Shown here one piece after another: positions 43,167 to 53,222 of a stretch of DNA of 62,230 nt. The position numbers and the translations under genes were made by a program. Source of the stretch: an uncultured Cryomorphaceae bacterium (lineage in GTDB: Bacteria > Bacteroidota > Bacteroidia > Flavobacteriales > Schleiferiaceae). The stretch lies in contig CAJWFD010000009.1 of the NCBI GenBank assembly GCA_913031435.1, forward strand, positions 1 through 62,230. The letters run 5' to 3'. The notes beneath the pieces were generated by a model. It was not told where the DNA came from. It worked only from the letters and a program-made list of their open reading frames with translations, and did not search any database. Every line of letters begins with the position of its first letter. The first letter of the stretch is position 1.

Positions 43167-44447
43167 CTAACGAACATTAACGAGGAAATAGTTTTTCTTT
43201 CCTTTTTGGACAATGACCATTCCACCGGCAACAATATCGTTCGCCGTAAGAATCTTATCCACGGTAACCTTAGTCTTATTAATGGCTACTCCTCCTCCTT
43301 GAACCATTTTACGGGCTTCACCTTTGGATGTAAATACCGCTGTATGTTCTGAGAGAAAATCTACAATTTCAACGCCTTCTGTGAGTTGCGAAGACTTTAT
43401 TTCAAATTGCGGAACACCTTCAAAAACACTGAGTAACGTGGGTGCGTCCGTTGAGCGGAGTTGATCTTCCGTGGCTTTCCCGAATAAAATACTTGATGCC
43501 GCAATAGCATTTTCAAGATCTTGCGGACTGTGCACTCTAGCCGTTATTTCTTCTGCCAAAGCTCTTTGAAGCTTGCGCATGTGCGGCGCCTGGGCATGTT
43601 CTTCAATGATGGCCTGGATCTCTTCTTTTAAACCTATACTAAAGATCTTAATATAGTTCTCAGCATCGCTGTCAGAAGAGTTTAACCAGAATTGGTAAAA
43701 TGCATATGGAGTAGTACGTTTTGGATCTAGCCAAACATTTCCACCTTCAGACTTTCCGAATTTAGTTCCATCTGCTTTTTTAATCAAAGGGGTCGTTAAT
43801 GCATGCGCAGAACCACGGCCAAGGCGACGTATAAGCTCGGTTCCTGTGGTAATATTACCCCATTGGTCTGATCCTCCCATCTGTAATTTCACTCCATTAT
43901 TCTTCCATAAATGGTAAAAGTCATAGCCCTGAATTAATTGGTAGGAAAATTCAGTAAAACTCATTCCCGTGTCTAATCGCTTTTTCACACTGTCTTTAGC
44001 CATCATGTAATTCACACTCATGTGCTTGCCTACATCACGTATAAATCCTAAAAAATCAAACTCCTTAAACCAGTCATAATTGTTGACAATTTCAGCACTG
44101 TTTTCGCCACAGTCAAAGTTTAAAAACTTCGCAAGTTGATTTTTTTGGCTGTTTAGGTTGTGGTTTAACGTCTCTAAATCCAGTAAGTTACGCTCCGAAC
44201 TTTTCCCTGATGGATCTCCTACCATGCCTGTTGCGCCACCTACCAAAGCAATAGGCTTGTGTCCTGCACGTTGGAAATGGACCAAGGTCATTATCTGCAC
44301 CATATTACCCACTCCTAGAGAATCCGCCGTAGGATCAAAGCCGATATAACCACTCACCATTTCTTTGGTCAGTAGTTCTTCTGTTTCTGGCATGATGTCT
44401 TGCAACATACCTCTCCAGCGGAGTTCTTCTACAAAATTTGTATCCAT
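43167..44447 (-). CDS. tyrS: Tyrosine--tRNA ligase, with altered HIGH motif
   Basis: A 426-residue class I tyrosyl-tRNA synthetase with a C-terminal S4-like domain ([15 protein letters not shown]). The active-site DPTADS (Thr40), [13 protein letters not shown] and GSDQWGNI are present, and the KMSKS-type loop reads KFGKS. The HIGH-type motif, normally SLHIGH or SLHIGN, reads SLGVGN: Gly45 replaces the first His and Asn48 the second. Length is normal, so the gene appears intact. Confidence 0.93.
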   Translation of the reverse strand: MDTNFVEELRWRGMLQDIMPETEELLTKEMVSGYIGFDPTADSLGVGNMVQIMTLVHFQRAGHKPIALVGGATGMVGDPSGKSSERNLLDLETLNHNLNSQKNQLAKFLNFDCGENSAEIVNNYDWFKEFDFLGFIRDVGKHMSVNYMMAKDSVKKRLDTGMSFTEFSYQLIQGYDFYHLWKNNGVKLQMGGSDQWGNITTGTELIRRLGRGSAHALTTPLIKKADGTKFGKSEGGNVWLDPKRTTPYAFYQFWLNSSDSDAENYIKIFSIGLKEEIQAIIEEHAQAPHMRKLQRALAEEITARVHSPQDLENAIAASSILFGKATEDQLRSTDAPTLLSVFEGVPQFEIKSSQLTEGVEIVDFLSEHTAVFTSKGEARKMVQGGGVAINKTKVTVDKILTANDIVAGGMVIVQKGKKNYFLVNVR

Positions 44448-44493
44448 GTGTGCCTAAAGATTACTTCACTTGATTGAGATGCTAAAATAGACA

Positions 44494-44904
44494 TCAATCG
44501 TCTCTTACACCCAACTCCATCATTAAATCTGGGTTAGAGAATAAGAAGGCGTGAAATTTGATATCCTGACGTTCGAACAGTGACCATCCTTCTAAGACGA
44601 CCGGAACTTGTAATTCACGGTCATTAATGTCTTTGATGATCCAAGATTCTTTTGCCTCGGACCACAGAACCACCCCTAATCTATCCCTAGTTTGACCCAT
44701 GGAAAATTCAACAATATCCAATTCAAAGATGGGTCGATTATTCAGATCACGTAGATCGCTGTACTCATCCACTTGCTCATGAGAGATCTCTGTGCCATTC
44801 CACCAAAATTGATCCCGAGAGAAAAAACGGGTACCTCTTGACCCAATTTGCCGCATATAACCGACAATATCTTGTCCGACGCGAAGTCTGTAGCGTTTTT
44901 CCAA
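44494..44904 (-). CDS. YopX-like domain protein
   Basis: A 136-residue protein whose centre (YSDLRDLNNRPIFELDIVEF) and next segment (LGVVLWSEAKESWIIKD) resemble the YopX fold, best known from phage and mobile-element proteins. The start is TTG at 44904 (MEKRYRLRVGQ); no ATG lies between it and the upstream in-frame stop. Its biological role is unknown. It stands alone between dsbD and tyrS, behind the dsbD terminator, with no phage genes near it. Confidence 0.6.
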   Translation of the reverse strand: MEKRYRLRVGQDIVGYMRQIGSRGTRFFSRDQFWWNGTEISHEQVDEYSDLRDLNNRPIFELDIVEFSMGQTRDRLGVVLWSEAKESWIIKDINDRELQVPVVLEGWSLFERQDIKFHAFLFSNPDLMMELGVRDD

Positions 44905-44952
44905 ATTAGTAGTGTTGGTTTAACATCATCTATAGTACTGACCAGTTGTCGT

Positions 44953-44993
44953 AAAAAACAACTCCCGGAACAGATAGTTCTGTTCCGGGAGTT
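44953..44993 (-). terminator. Rho-independent terminator after dsbD
   Basis: A 14-bp perfect stem (AACTCCCGGAACAG at 44960-44973 with 44980-44993, loop ATAGTT) followed on the minus strand by TTTTTT (44958-44953). It lies 23 nt past the dsbD stop. A shorter T-run on the plus side could make it work both ways. Confidence 0.88.
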
Positions 44994-45016
44994 CATTTTT
45001 AACTTAAAAAGTAGCG

Positions 45017-46912
45017 TTACTTAAAAGCAGCTACTCCTCTATCTAACCAATCCACATAGTCTTGTATGTCCAGATTATAAGCATTTTTCTCCACCAGAGG
45101 GGTAAAACCATCATGTCCAAGTATAACATACAATGGCTGGCTTACTTCCTTGAAGTTTACCTCTTGAAATTCACTCCACTTGTTGCCAATGTTTTTAATC
45201 TTTCTACCGGTTATTTCGCTAACATACTGCTCGTCTTTTGGCAGATCTGTGCGCTCATCTACATAGAGAGAAATGAGTACTACATTATCGCGTAGTCTTT
45301 GGTGAACCGCCTCATCTTTCCAGACGTTTTCTTCCATTTTGCGACAATTCACACATCCCCAACCCGTAAAGTCCAGCATGATTGGCTTACCAACTTCTTT
45401 GGCATAAGCCAAGCCTTCCTCATAGTTATTAAAACAGGGTAGGTCATTTGGACAATGACTACCGTAGCTCACTTCATTCACGGTACCACCCACTGATGAT
45501 ATGGAAGACATCAGAGGTTGAGCATATGCTCCGTTTTTACTTTCCGCGTAATGTTCAGGAGGTGGGAATCCGGCGATAAGTTTTACTGGTGCTCCAAAAA
45601 TTCCCGGTAGCATGTAAAAGCCCATGACCATAAATACGATCGCGACACTCAATCGACCGACTCCTATGGTTTGAACTGGACTGTCTAGGGGTAACCTAAA
45701 TGCACCTAACAGGTACAATGCTGTCATGAAAGCGATGGCCACCCAAATAGCAATAAACATCTCTCTTTCGAGTAAATGTGATTGCCACACTAAATCGGCA
45801 GTAGATAAGAATTTTAATGCAAAAGCCAATTCTAAAAACCCTAACGTAACCTTGACTGTATTCAACCATCCTCCGCTTGAAGGCAACGAGTTTAGCCAAC
45901 CAGGAAAGGCAGCAAACAGCGTGAATGGTATAGCCAATGCCAATGCAAAACCGAACATACCAACCGCCGGCCCTATTAAACTCCCTTTCGAAGCAGCTTC
46001 AACAAGCAGTGAACCAATGATAGGTCCAGTACAAGAAAAGCTCACTAAACTCAGGGTAAACGCCATAAAAAAGATGCCCAAGAGCCCGCCATTATTTGAA
46101 GCGTCGTCTGCTTTATTCACCCAACTTGAAGGCAATGTGATTTCAAAAGCACCAAAGAAACTGGCTGCAAACACCACAAACAAGACGAAAAACGCAAGGT
46201 TAAACCATGGATTAGTCGCCATTTTATTCAAACTGTCAGCTCCAAAAATCAGGCTCACAGCGAGTCCCAATCCAACATAGATGACAATAATACCAAGGCC
46301 ATAAAGTGAAGCTTTAAAAATTCCTTCTGCCTTTGTTTTACTTTGTTTGGTAAAGAAGCTTACCGTCAGCGGAATCATAGGGAAAATACAAGGCATCAAA
46401 AGCGCTGCAAATCCACCCAACATACCCAACCAAAAGGTAGTTCCTAATCCTTTAAATATGGAGGGTACAGGTGCGTCCATCACTTGTACATTAAAATCTA
46501 CAAAAGTGGGAGGCAAACACATTTCATCATTACACACCATGAACTCCAACTCACCGGAAACTGTAAAGTCTGCGACTGTAGGCTCTAGGGTTGCTGTAAA
46601 ATCAACTGCGTTTGAAAAATACGCAAGGTCCATGTCAAAGTTTGTATCAAACTCAACATGGGGCTCACTTTCTGTCCAGATGCCAGAGGTTGTGTAGCTT
46701 GAAGTACTGTCTAAATAAAAAGATGTCGGTATAGGGCCACCGGCCTCTATATTCTGGCTGTACAGGTGCCAACCTTCTTCAATATCAGCATGAATGGTAA
46801 CGAGAACTGCATCATCCGTACTTTGATAGGTTGTGGTCCACTTTACTGGCTGGGGCTGTGCAAATAATACCACTGCCAATAAAGTAAAAAATCCGGTTAG
46901 GGAACGCTTCAT
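45017..46912 (-). CDS. dsbD: DsbD-family thiol:disulfide interchange protein
   Basis: A 631-residue membrane protein carrying reducing power to the periplasm. Domains in order: signal peptide (FTLLAVVLFAQ), an N-terminal periplasmic domain with CNDEMC, eight or so membrane helices with paired Cys in LMPCIFPMIP and FSCTGPIIG, and a C-terminal thioredoxin-like domain with WGCVNCRKME. All three Cys pairs of the relay are present. It overlaps tilS by 4 nt. Confidence 0.92.
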   Translation of the reverse strand: MKRSLTGFFTLLAVVLFAQPQPVKWTTTYQSTDDAVLVTIHADIEEGWHLYSQNIEAGGPIPTSFYLDSTSSYTTSGIWTESEPHVEFDTNFDMDLAYFSNAVDFTATLEPTVADFTVSGELEFMVCNDEMCLPPTFVDFNVQVMDAPVPSIFKGLGTTFWLGMLGGFAALLMPCIFPMIPLTVSFFTKQSKTKAEGIFKASLYGLGIIVIYVGLGLAVSLIFGADSLNKMATNPWFNLAFFVLFVVFAASFFGAFEITLPSSWVNKADDASNNGGLLGIFFMAFTLSLVSFSCTGPIIGSLLVEAASKGSLIGPAVGMFGFALALAIPFTLFAAFPGWLNSLPSSGGWLNTVKVTLGFLELAFALKFLSTADLVWQSHLLEREMFIAIWVAIAFMTALYLLGAFRLPLDSPVQTIGVGRLSVAIVFMVMGFYMLPGIFGAPVKLIAGFPPPEHYAESKNGAYAQPLMSSISSVGGTVNEVSYGSHCPNDLPCFNNYEEGLAYAKEVGKPIMLDFTGWGCVNCRKMEENVWKDEAVHQRLRDNVVLISLYVDERTDLPKDEQYVSEITGRKIKNIGNKWSEFQEVNFKEVSQPLYVILGHDGFTPLVEKNAYNLDIQDYVDWLDRGVAAFK

Positions 46913-48186
46913 ATATGATGATTTATCTTCGCAAGATAGGCCATGTCATCGCTCGAGCCAACTCTTAGTGAATCATCAATCCGATAGCCTAAAACCCACA
47001 TGAGCTTACCCGCATGAGTGGCAACATAGACGTGCTCTTTATGGTGACGTGGGAGTTTCAATTCATTCAAAAAATCAGCTACTTTTTTTCTTCCTTTCAT
47101 CCCCAACGGCACAAACTCATCTCCGGGCTTCCACCTGCGAATAGTGAGCGGGAATTTTAAGGCGGCCATACTCAACCACTCCTGGTCTAAACTAAAATCA
47201 ATGTTTTGGGTGGATGTAGGCGTGAATGTCAGTGAAAACGGCAGAAGACCTGTGTCATTTATTTCGTTGATGGTATATTCATGAGGGTCCAATTCCTTTT
47301 TTAGTGAAAGAATGAATTGACCCCTATCTCTTACCAAAAGATGCTTTTTACCAAACGTAATGTGTCCTGTTTCCCCACGGAGAAAATGCCCTATTTCTTT
47401 AAAACTAAACCCTTTGTCTATTTCACGGCAATACCTGAACAGTAAAATCTGAGCATAGTTCTTATGAACCCAAAGACCTTCATTGATGAAGTACTCACCC
47501 GAGCGGCATACCACTTGACCCTCGATCCAATCCTTTAAAAGACCTTGCAGCAACGCATTGTCTCGAATCAAATTATCGATTGATTTTTTGAGTCCCCCTC
47601 TCCAGCGAGGGTCAACTTCGTCCAATACTGGAGCTAAGTCATGTCTGATTTTATTTCGGGTATACGTATTGGCTTGGTTCGAGGCATCTTCACGCCAAGT
47701 AAGGCCTTTTGTTTGGGCGTAATCCAGCACCTGTGTTTTATCCATGTCCTTTAATGGACGAAGAACAGCCGCATTAGACATTCCTGTCATTCCACTTAAG
47801 CCACTTCCGCGCAGTGCGTTCATGATAAAGGTCTCTCTTCTATCATCGGCATGGTGGGCCGTAAAAAGGTAAACGGCATCAAGTTGCGCAGCTTGCTCTT
47901 GAAACCAATTGTACCTCAGGTTTCGTGCCCAATTTTGAAGATTTTCCCCACCTCGATCTTTAGGATCAACACGGAGTACTTTAATTTCAAATCTATGCTC
48001 TTCCGCATACCAGTAACACCAGCGCTCATCTTCATCGGATTCCTCTCGAAGACCATAATTTACATGGAGCAGGTAAGGACGAATACCATAGCGCTCGAGC
48101 AACAAATGGCTGAGCACTACGGAATCAACGCCGCCGCTAAATCCTAAGATTGCTTTTGATCCGGGAATGAGTTCTGGAAGTTCCAT
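46909..48186 (-). CDS. tilS: tRNA(Ile)-lysidine synthase
   Basis: A 425-residue ATP pyrophosphatase-fold enzyme converting C34 of the AUA-reading tRNA-Ile to lysidine. The PP-loop SGGVDS is at 17-22 and HHADDRRETFIMNALRGSG is typical. The C-terminal substrate-binding domains end with RRWKPGDEFVPLGMKGRKKV. It starts 24 nt after pabB on the same strand and overlaps dsbD by 4 nt. Confidence 0.94.
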   Translation of the reverse strand: MELPELIPGSKAILGFSGGVDSVVLSHLLLERYGIRPYLLHVNYGLREESDEDERWCYWYAEEHRFEIKVLRVDPKDRGGENLQNWARNLRYNWFQEQAAQLDAVYLFTAHHADDRRETFIMNALRGSGLSGMTGMSNAAVLRPLKDMDKTQVLDYAQTKGLTWREDASNQANTYTRNKIRHDLAPVLDEVDPRWRGGLKKSIDNLIRDNALLQGLLKDWIEGQVVCRSGEYFINEGLWVHKNYAQILLFRYCREIDKGFSFKEIGHFLRGETGHITFGKKHLLVRDRGQFILSLKKELDPHEYTINEINDTGLLPFSLTFTPTSTQNIDFSLDQEWLSMAALKFPLTIRRWKPGDEFVPLGMKGRKKVADFLNELKLPRHHKEHVYVATHAGKLMWVLGYRIDDSLRVGSSDDMAYLAKINHHI

Positions 48187-48210
48187 GGCCTAAAGGTAGT
48201 AACCGTAGCG

Positions 48211-49464
48211 TTATTTTGCAGATTGGAACATACTCTCTGCTTTGAGCATACATTCCTCATATTCTTCTTGCGGGTCACTAAGAATGGTAATAGCTCCACC
48301 TACATGTAAGGTGGCAACCTTAGATAGCGTGTTCAACGCGATACTTCTGATCACTACATTGAAATCAAAATCTCCCTCCGGAGTTACATACCCTGTGGCT
48401 CCTGAATAAACCTCTCTTGCAGTCTTCTCATGCAGTTCGGCCAGCTCCATCGCACTGATTTTTGGCGCACCTGTCATGGAACCCATGGGAAAAGACGAAG
48501 CAATGATGTCCCAATTCGATACCTCAGGTTTTAGCACTGCTTTTACCGTCGATATCATTTGGTTGACATTTTTAAAAGCATACATTCCAAGCAATTCCGT
48601 GACCTCAACACTCCCCTTCGACGCGACATGGCTTAGATCATTTCTTACTAAATCTACAATCATGACATTCTCTGCCCGCTCCTTTTCACTTTCAAGGAGT
48701 ACTTTTTGAGCGCGTTCATTGTCCTGTTTTAATCTTCTATTGGTTCCTTTGATAGGCTGGCTTAAAATACTTCGCTCTTCTTTAAGAACATATCTTTCCG
48801 GAGAGGTGCACAGCAGTATATGGTGGTCCATCTTTAAATACGCTGAAAATGGAGCATCTGTTGCATTAGCCATTTTCTGAAACAATGCAACAGGGTCTAA
48901 CTCCTTTATTTCTGCGCGGAAGGAGGTGCAGTAATTGACTTCATAGATGTCTCCATGTTGAATATGTTGCTTTAGGGATTCTATGGCTTGAACATATTGT
49001 GCTCTAGTTTCAATGGGTTGAAATTCTAGACGAGTAGGACCATCCTTTATCAGAGATGACGCCTGCAATACCATATCCAACACCTTTTGAGCTTCCTCCT
49101 GGCTAGAAGCCGATATTTCTAGTGTCCCATCAAGCTTTAAAACACCCACGATTTCGGGAATAAAGAACTGAGCATCGGGCCAGTCTCCTTGGGTAGGGTT
49201 ACCCTTAGAAAGTTCTTCAAACTCATGTCTGAGTTCATAGCCTAAGAAACCAAACTTCCATCCACTTTCTAGACCTCCCGATTTCAGCTCCTCTTTAAAC
49301 AATACTTTTTTTGCACCCCAACCGAAAACCAGTTCATATTTCTTGTGAGAATTAGGATAACCACGTGAGGTATATAGGGCAAAAAAAGATCGACTGCTGG
49401 AAAGTTCCAACAGCCGATTTTCTATAGTAATCGGATCGACATTATGAGCCGATACTTTTTTCAT
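48211..49464 (-). CDS. pabB: Chorismate-binding protein, PabB-like
   Basis: A 417-residue chorismate-utilising enzyme, most likely aminodeoxychorismate synthase component I in folate synthesis. Visible motifs are GDIYEVNYCTSF, SQPIKGTNRR, NVMIVDLVRNDLSHVA, FPMGSMTGAPKISAMELA and DFNVVIRSI. Anthranilate synthase (TrpE) is the alternative, but PIKGT with a Lys favours PabB. No amidotransferase partner is adjacent. It shares 1 nt with lpd. Confidence 0.85.
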   Translation of the reverse strand: MKKVSAHNVDPITIENRLLELSSSRSFFALYTSRGYPNSHKKYELVFGWGAKKVLFKEELKSGGLESGWKFGFLGYELRHEFEELSKGNPTQGDWPDAQFFIPEIVGVLKLDGTLEISASSQEEAQKVLDMVLQASSLIKDGPTRLEFQPIETRAQYVQAIESLKQHIQHGDIYEVNYCTSFRAEIKELDPVALFQKMANATDAPFSAYLKMDHHILLCTSPERYVLKEERSILSQPIKGTNRRLKQDNERAQKVLLESEKERAENVMIVDLVRNDLSHVASKGSVEVTELLGMYAFKNVNQMISTVKAVLKPEVSNWDIIASSFPMGSMTGAPKISAMELAELHEKTAREVYSGATGYVTPEGDFDFNVVIRSIALNTLSKVATLHVGGAITILSDPQEEYEECMLKAESMFQSAK

Positions 49465-50861
49465 TAGCTGTGGATAGCTCTGTTTGCCGTCGCAGCTAAG
49501 GCTGCTTCTTTCAACGCCTCCGTGTAGGTTGGATGGCCATGAGAAATACGACCTATATCCTCTGCTGAAGCGCGGAACTCCATTGCGGTCACTGCTTCCA
49601 TGATGATATCAGCCGCTCGCGCAGCAACAATATGCACCCCTAAAATCTCGTCCGTAACTTTGTCCGCAAGCACTTTTACGACACCGTCGATATCACCAGA
49701 GGCACGTGAACGGCCTAAGGCTCTCATCGGGAATGAACCCACCTTATACGCTGCGCCTTCTTCCTTAAGCTGTTCCTCTGTTTTACCTACAGCAGCAACT
49801 TCTGGCCAAGTATATACAATGCCTGGAATGAGATTGTAATTGATATGAGGCTTCTCTCCTGCGATTGATTCCGCTACAAAAACACCTTCTTCTTCCGCTT
49901 TGTGCGCGAGCATAGCACCTTTAATGACATCACCAATAGCGTAAATGTTGGGCACCGCTGTTTGCAAGTGATCATTCACATTAATGCGACCTCTTTCATC
50001 GGTTTCAATGCCTACATTTTCCAGACCCAATTTAGCCGTATAAGCACCGCGACCTACAGCTACTAAGCAGTAATCTCCTTCAAAAACAACTTCTTCGCCT
50101 TTTTTATTTGTGGCAGTCACCTTAACCACATCGCCATCTCTGGACACGTTGCTCACTTTAGATGACAAACTGAATTTCATACCCAGTTTCTTCAAACTAC
50201 GCATCAACTCCTTGCCCATCGCACCATCCATGGTAGGAATAATGTTTGGCGCATATTCAACAACAGTTACCTGAGCACCTAAACGCTTGTACACAGAGCC
50301 TAATTCCAGTCCAATCACACCACCACCTATAACGATCATGTGTTTAGGGATTTCTTTTAAGCTCAGGGCTTCCGTTGAGGAGATCACACGCTCTTTATCA
50401 AACTTTGCAAATGGTAATTCAATAGGTTTTGAGCCTGTCGCAAGAATAATATGTTTGGCGGTTACCTGAGAAGTTTCTTTACCCTCTACTTGAACCGTGT
50501 TTTTATCTATCAAGGAGCCAAAACCGTGTAAAACGGTAATTTCGTTCTTCTTCATCAGATAATCTATACCGTCACAAGTGATGTCTACTACACCTGACTT
50601 TCGCTCGATCATTTTAGCAAAATCAATCTTTGGTGGATCGATATTGATTCCGTGGTCTGCAAATGAATGTGCTGCCATATGATAGTGCTCGGAAGAATCT
50701 AGGAGCGCCTTTGATGGTATACATCCTACATTCAAACAAGTGCCACCCAATGTGGCGTACTTTTCTATCAAGGCTGTTTTCATACCTAATTGCGCGCAAC
50801 GAATGGCGCTAACATATCCTCCAGGTCCAGAACCTATCACAACTACGTCGTAAGAACTCAT
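49464..50861 (-). CDS. lpdA: Dihydrolipoyl dehydrogenase
   Basis: A 465-residue flavoprotein reoxidising dihydrolipoamide in 2-oxoacid dehydrogenase complexes. FAD-binding GSGPGGY near the N terminus is followed by the redox-active disulfide in GGTCLNVGCIPSK, an NAD-binding GGGVIGLELG, AIGDVIKGAMLAHKAEEEG, and the C-terminal His-Glu motif in HGHPTYTEA. ATG at 50861 (MSSYDVVVIG) is the family start; the frame is open upstream. It probably serves the PDH genes at 987-3252. Confidence 0.96.
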   Translation of the reverse strand: MSSYDVVVIGSGPGGYVSAIRCAQLGMKTALIEKYATLGGTCLNVGCIPSKALLDSSEHYHMAAHSFADHGINIDPPKIDFAKMIERKSGVVDITCDGIDYLMKKNEITVLHGFGSLIDKNTVQVEGKETSQVTAKHIILATGSKPIELPFAKFDKERVISSTEALSLKEIPKHMIVIGGGVIGLELGSVYKRLGAQVTVVEYAPNIIPTMDGAMGKELMRSLKKLGMKFSLSSKVSNVSRDGDVVKVTATNKKGEEVVFEGDYCLVAVGRGAYTAKLGLENVGIETDERGRINVNDHLQTAVPNIYAIGDVIKGAMLAHKAEEEGVFVAESIAGEKPHINYNLIPGIVYTWPEVAAVGKTEEQLKEEGAAYKVGSFPMRALGRSRASGDIDGVVKVLADKVTDEILGVHIVAARAADIIMEAVTAMEFRASAEDIGRISHGHPTYTEALKEAALAATANRAIHS

Positions 50862-50887
50862 TGAATTTTTGTTTTTTAAACTTGTAC

Positions 50888-50895
50888 CAAAGTTA
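50888..50895 (-). promoter_or_regulatory. -7 box upstream of lpdA
   Basis: The minus strand reads TAACTTTG, a perfect TAnnTTTG, 26 nt before the lpdA start. It supports the start at 50861 over the longer reading, which would begin at 50900, upstream of the box. Confidence 0.5.
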
Positions 50896-50909
50896 CACAC
50901 GCGAAATAG

Positions 50910-52466
50910 TTAGCGCGGTTTTAATCGGAAAAATCTGCTAATAAGTATAACAAACACATTCGCAAAGAAAATGATGGTCATAATTGGTCCTAAAATATTC
51001 CCCGTTCGCACATAAAATGTCTGCCCTTCTATTAATGGAACTTCTGCCGTAATAACCCCTTCCATGTCCCAATCAAGCTGCTGTATTATTTTTCCTTTGG
51101 AAGAGATGATAGCGCTAATTCCAGTGTTGGCACTGCGAACGACATATTTATTTTGTTCAATGGCACGGAGACCAGAGAAATTTAAATGCTGTACATGTCC
51201 GGGAGTATTTCCCCACCAGCCATCATTAGTAATGACTGAAATCAGATTAGCACCTAACCTAGCGTAGCCCGTGGCATAATCAGAGAATTCGTTTTCCCAA
51301 CAAATCACTGGGGCTAATTTCAATCCAATGGAATCAGCTTCAAATACTTTGCGATGATCAGAAACTCCGAGTGTTCCCGTGGTACCGCCCAGTTCAATGG
51401 CCCAATCACCCAAAAGTGGCTTTAGATAACGTACAAACGGCATCTTTTCGGCACCTTGAACCAACTTACCTTTGTGGTATATTTCTAATGAGGTTTTATC
51501 CTCCTTTACGAAAACAGCGCTGTTATAAAGTGTGTAAAATCGGTCACCATAAGGGCGGTTGTAGACGTTGGACTCATATTGGAAGTCGTACGTTGTAGCC
51601 CCAAAAACAGAAACCGCACCATACTTTCTCATTACACGCAGGAGGTTTCTATCTGCGACAGATTGTCCGAGTTGCCCTTCCGCTCTAGCTTTTGGTAAAA
51701 ATGTTTCGGGAAGCACAATCAGATCAGTTTTTGGTCTATTTGCTTCAGAGAGAAGTCGTTCAACTTTTTCTATTTGAACGCGCTCAGGCAAATCCCATTT
51801 TTCTGAATACGCATCAATATTTGGCTGGACGACATGTACTGTGATTGACTCTTCTGATACAGGCTCGGGTAAACTCCATAGTCCTAAACTCAGTAGTATT
51901 GGCAGCAATACTACACCATATTTCACGAGCATAGACGAGCGTTCACTAGACCACAACAAAGCCATTAGCAAAACCCAAAGTGTACCCCCTACTGCTCCAG
52001 TCAAGGAGTACCATTGTACCCAATGTGGGAGTCCATGAAAAGTATTACCCAGGTTAAGCCATGGAAAAGCAAGCCCCCAAGACTCATGCAAATGTTCAAA
52101 AGCCATCCAACACGCGATCACAGGTAAATATTCAATACGGCGCAAAGACTTCCACCTGGACAAAACTGCGGAGGACCGAACCCCAAACCATAATGCAAAT
52201 GCCATTAACCCCCCATTAACTACTACCGTTGCAAATAAACCCAATGGATGGGCATTTGCGATCCAATAGGTTGTCGCTCCGTTCCAAAGTGCAAAAATCA
52301 GATATAAAAATCCCAACGGCTTATTAGAACGTTTTGCGACTTCAATGCTGAGAATGAAACCGGGTAAAATAAGTAGTGCTAACCAGGACCATGTCCAAGC
52401 AGCAGTAAGACAAAGCGCCGCGACAATAGATAAGGTTAACGAGTTTAGTTTTCTCCATTCCATCAT
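50910..52466 (-). CDS. lnt: Apolipoprotein N-acyltransferase
   Basis: A 518-residue inner-membrane enzyme adding the third acyl chain to lipoproteins. Six to eight N-terminal helices precede a nitrilase-like periplasmic domain with the catalytic Glu in VLPETFLP, Lys in YHKGKLVQGAEKMPF and Cys in VICWENEF; NDGWWG follows. A final helix ends the protein. It should act on lipoproteins such as GldJ. Two ATGs in a row open the gene; either may be used. Confidence 0.93.
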   Translation of the reverse strand: MMEWRKLNSLTLSIVAALCLTAAWTWSWLALLILPGFILSIEVAKRSNKPLGFLYLIFALWNGATTYWIANAHPLGLFATVVVNGGLMAFALWFGVRSSAVLSRWKSLRRIEYLPVIACWMAFEHLHESWGLAFPWLNLGNTFHGLPHWVQWYSLTGAVGGTLWVLLMALLWSSERSSMLVKYGVVLLPILLSLGLWSLPEPVSEESITVHVVQPNIDAYSEKWDLPERVQIEKVERLLSEANRPKTDLIVLPETFLPKARAEGQLGQSVADRNLLRVMRKYGAVSVFGATTYDFQYESNVYNRPYGDRFYTLYNSAVFVKEDKTSLEIYHKGKLVQGAEKMPFVRYLKPLLGDWAIELGGTTGTLGVSDHRKVFEADSIGLKLAPVICWENEFSDYATGYARLGANLISVITNDGWWGNTPGHVQHLNFSGLRAIEQNKYVVRSANTGISAIISSKGKIIQQLDWDMEGVITAEVPLIEGQTFYVRTGNILGPIMTIIFFANVFVILISRFFRLKPR

Positions 52467-52481
52467 AGTGCCAAATTAATG

Positions 52482-52489
52482 CATCTTTG
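52482..52489 (+). promoter_or_regulatory. -7-like box upstream of pssA
   Basis: CATCTTTG differs from TAnnTTTG only at the first base (C for T) and is followed by CACTGC and the pssA ATG at 52496. Transcription would start at or next to the ATG. Confidence 0.4.
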
Positions 52490-52495
52490 CACTGC

Positions 52496-53209
52496 ATGAA
52501 ACACATTCCAAATCTTTTCACACTTGCCAACGCTACTTGTGGAGTAATCGCGATTTATTTCATTACCTCCCACAGCATGACCGGAGTGGCCATTTGCTTG
52601 ATTGCAGCGGCACTTTTTGATCTTCTAGATGGATTTTTAGCCCGTAAATTGGGAGTTCAAGGGCCACTAGGCAAAGAACTCGACTCACTTGCTGATGCTA
52701 TTTCCTTTGGAGCTGCACCTGCTTTTTTATGGGCAAGTATTTTAGGTGATTATGGGCAAATTCCTCAACCCTTTGCCATCATACTTGGGGCATTCATCGC
52801 TGCTTCAAGCGTATACCGCCTGGCAAAGTTTAATTTAGACACCACACAAAACACTGATTTTATTGGTATGCCAACTCCAGCCAATGCTCTTTTTGCACTA
52901 GGACTTTGGTCATGGCTCGGAAATTGGGAGCAATGGGAGGTGCTTATACATTATAATGAAGACCAACAACTCGTCTTTACCCTGGTAATGCTTGCGCTAT
53001 GGTCGATCAATGTCTATTGGCTCAATGCTGGCTTTAAGGTCATCAGCTTTAAACAAGGTGAGGGCGTTTATCGCAAGTATACGCAATGGTCAGTCATCGT
53101 TTTGTTTCCTGTTTTAGCCTACTTTTTTAGGTCGCTTTCATTAAGTATTATCGTACTTTTGATGCCAATTATTAGTTACATAACCATTCGACTCGAAGCG
53201 AAGTCATAA
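52496..53209 (+). CDS. pssA: CDP-diacylglycerol--serine O-phosphatidyltransferase
   Basis: A 237-residue membrane enzyme making phosphatidylserine, precursor of phosphatidylethanolamine. The CDP-alcohol phosphotransferase motif is DLLDGFLARKLG followed by GKELDSLAD (DGxxARx8GxxxDxxxD). Six or so helices are visible. ATG at 52496 (MKHIPNLFTLANATCG) is used rather than a TTG 9 nt upstream. It is divergent from lnt. Confidence 0.93.
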   Translation: MKHIPNLFTLANATCGVIAIYFITSHSMTGVAICLIAAALFDLLDGFLARKLGVQGPLGKELDSLADAISFGAAPAFLWASILGDYGQIPQPFAIILGAFIAASSVYRLAKFNLDTTQNTDFIGMPTPANALFALGLWSWLGNWEQWEVLIHYNEDQQLVFTLVMLALWSINVYWLNAGFKVISFKQGEGVYRKYTQWSVIVLFPVLAYFFRSLSLSIIVLLMPIISYITIRLEAKS

Positions 53210-53222
53210 CCATTACATCATT

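Noticed and set aside
45726-46280. Long open frame on the strand opposite dsbD
   Set aside because: It is antisense to a well-supported gene, has low-complexity Lys/Asn/Ala composition typical of shadow frames and resembles no known protein.
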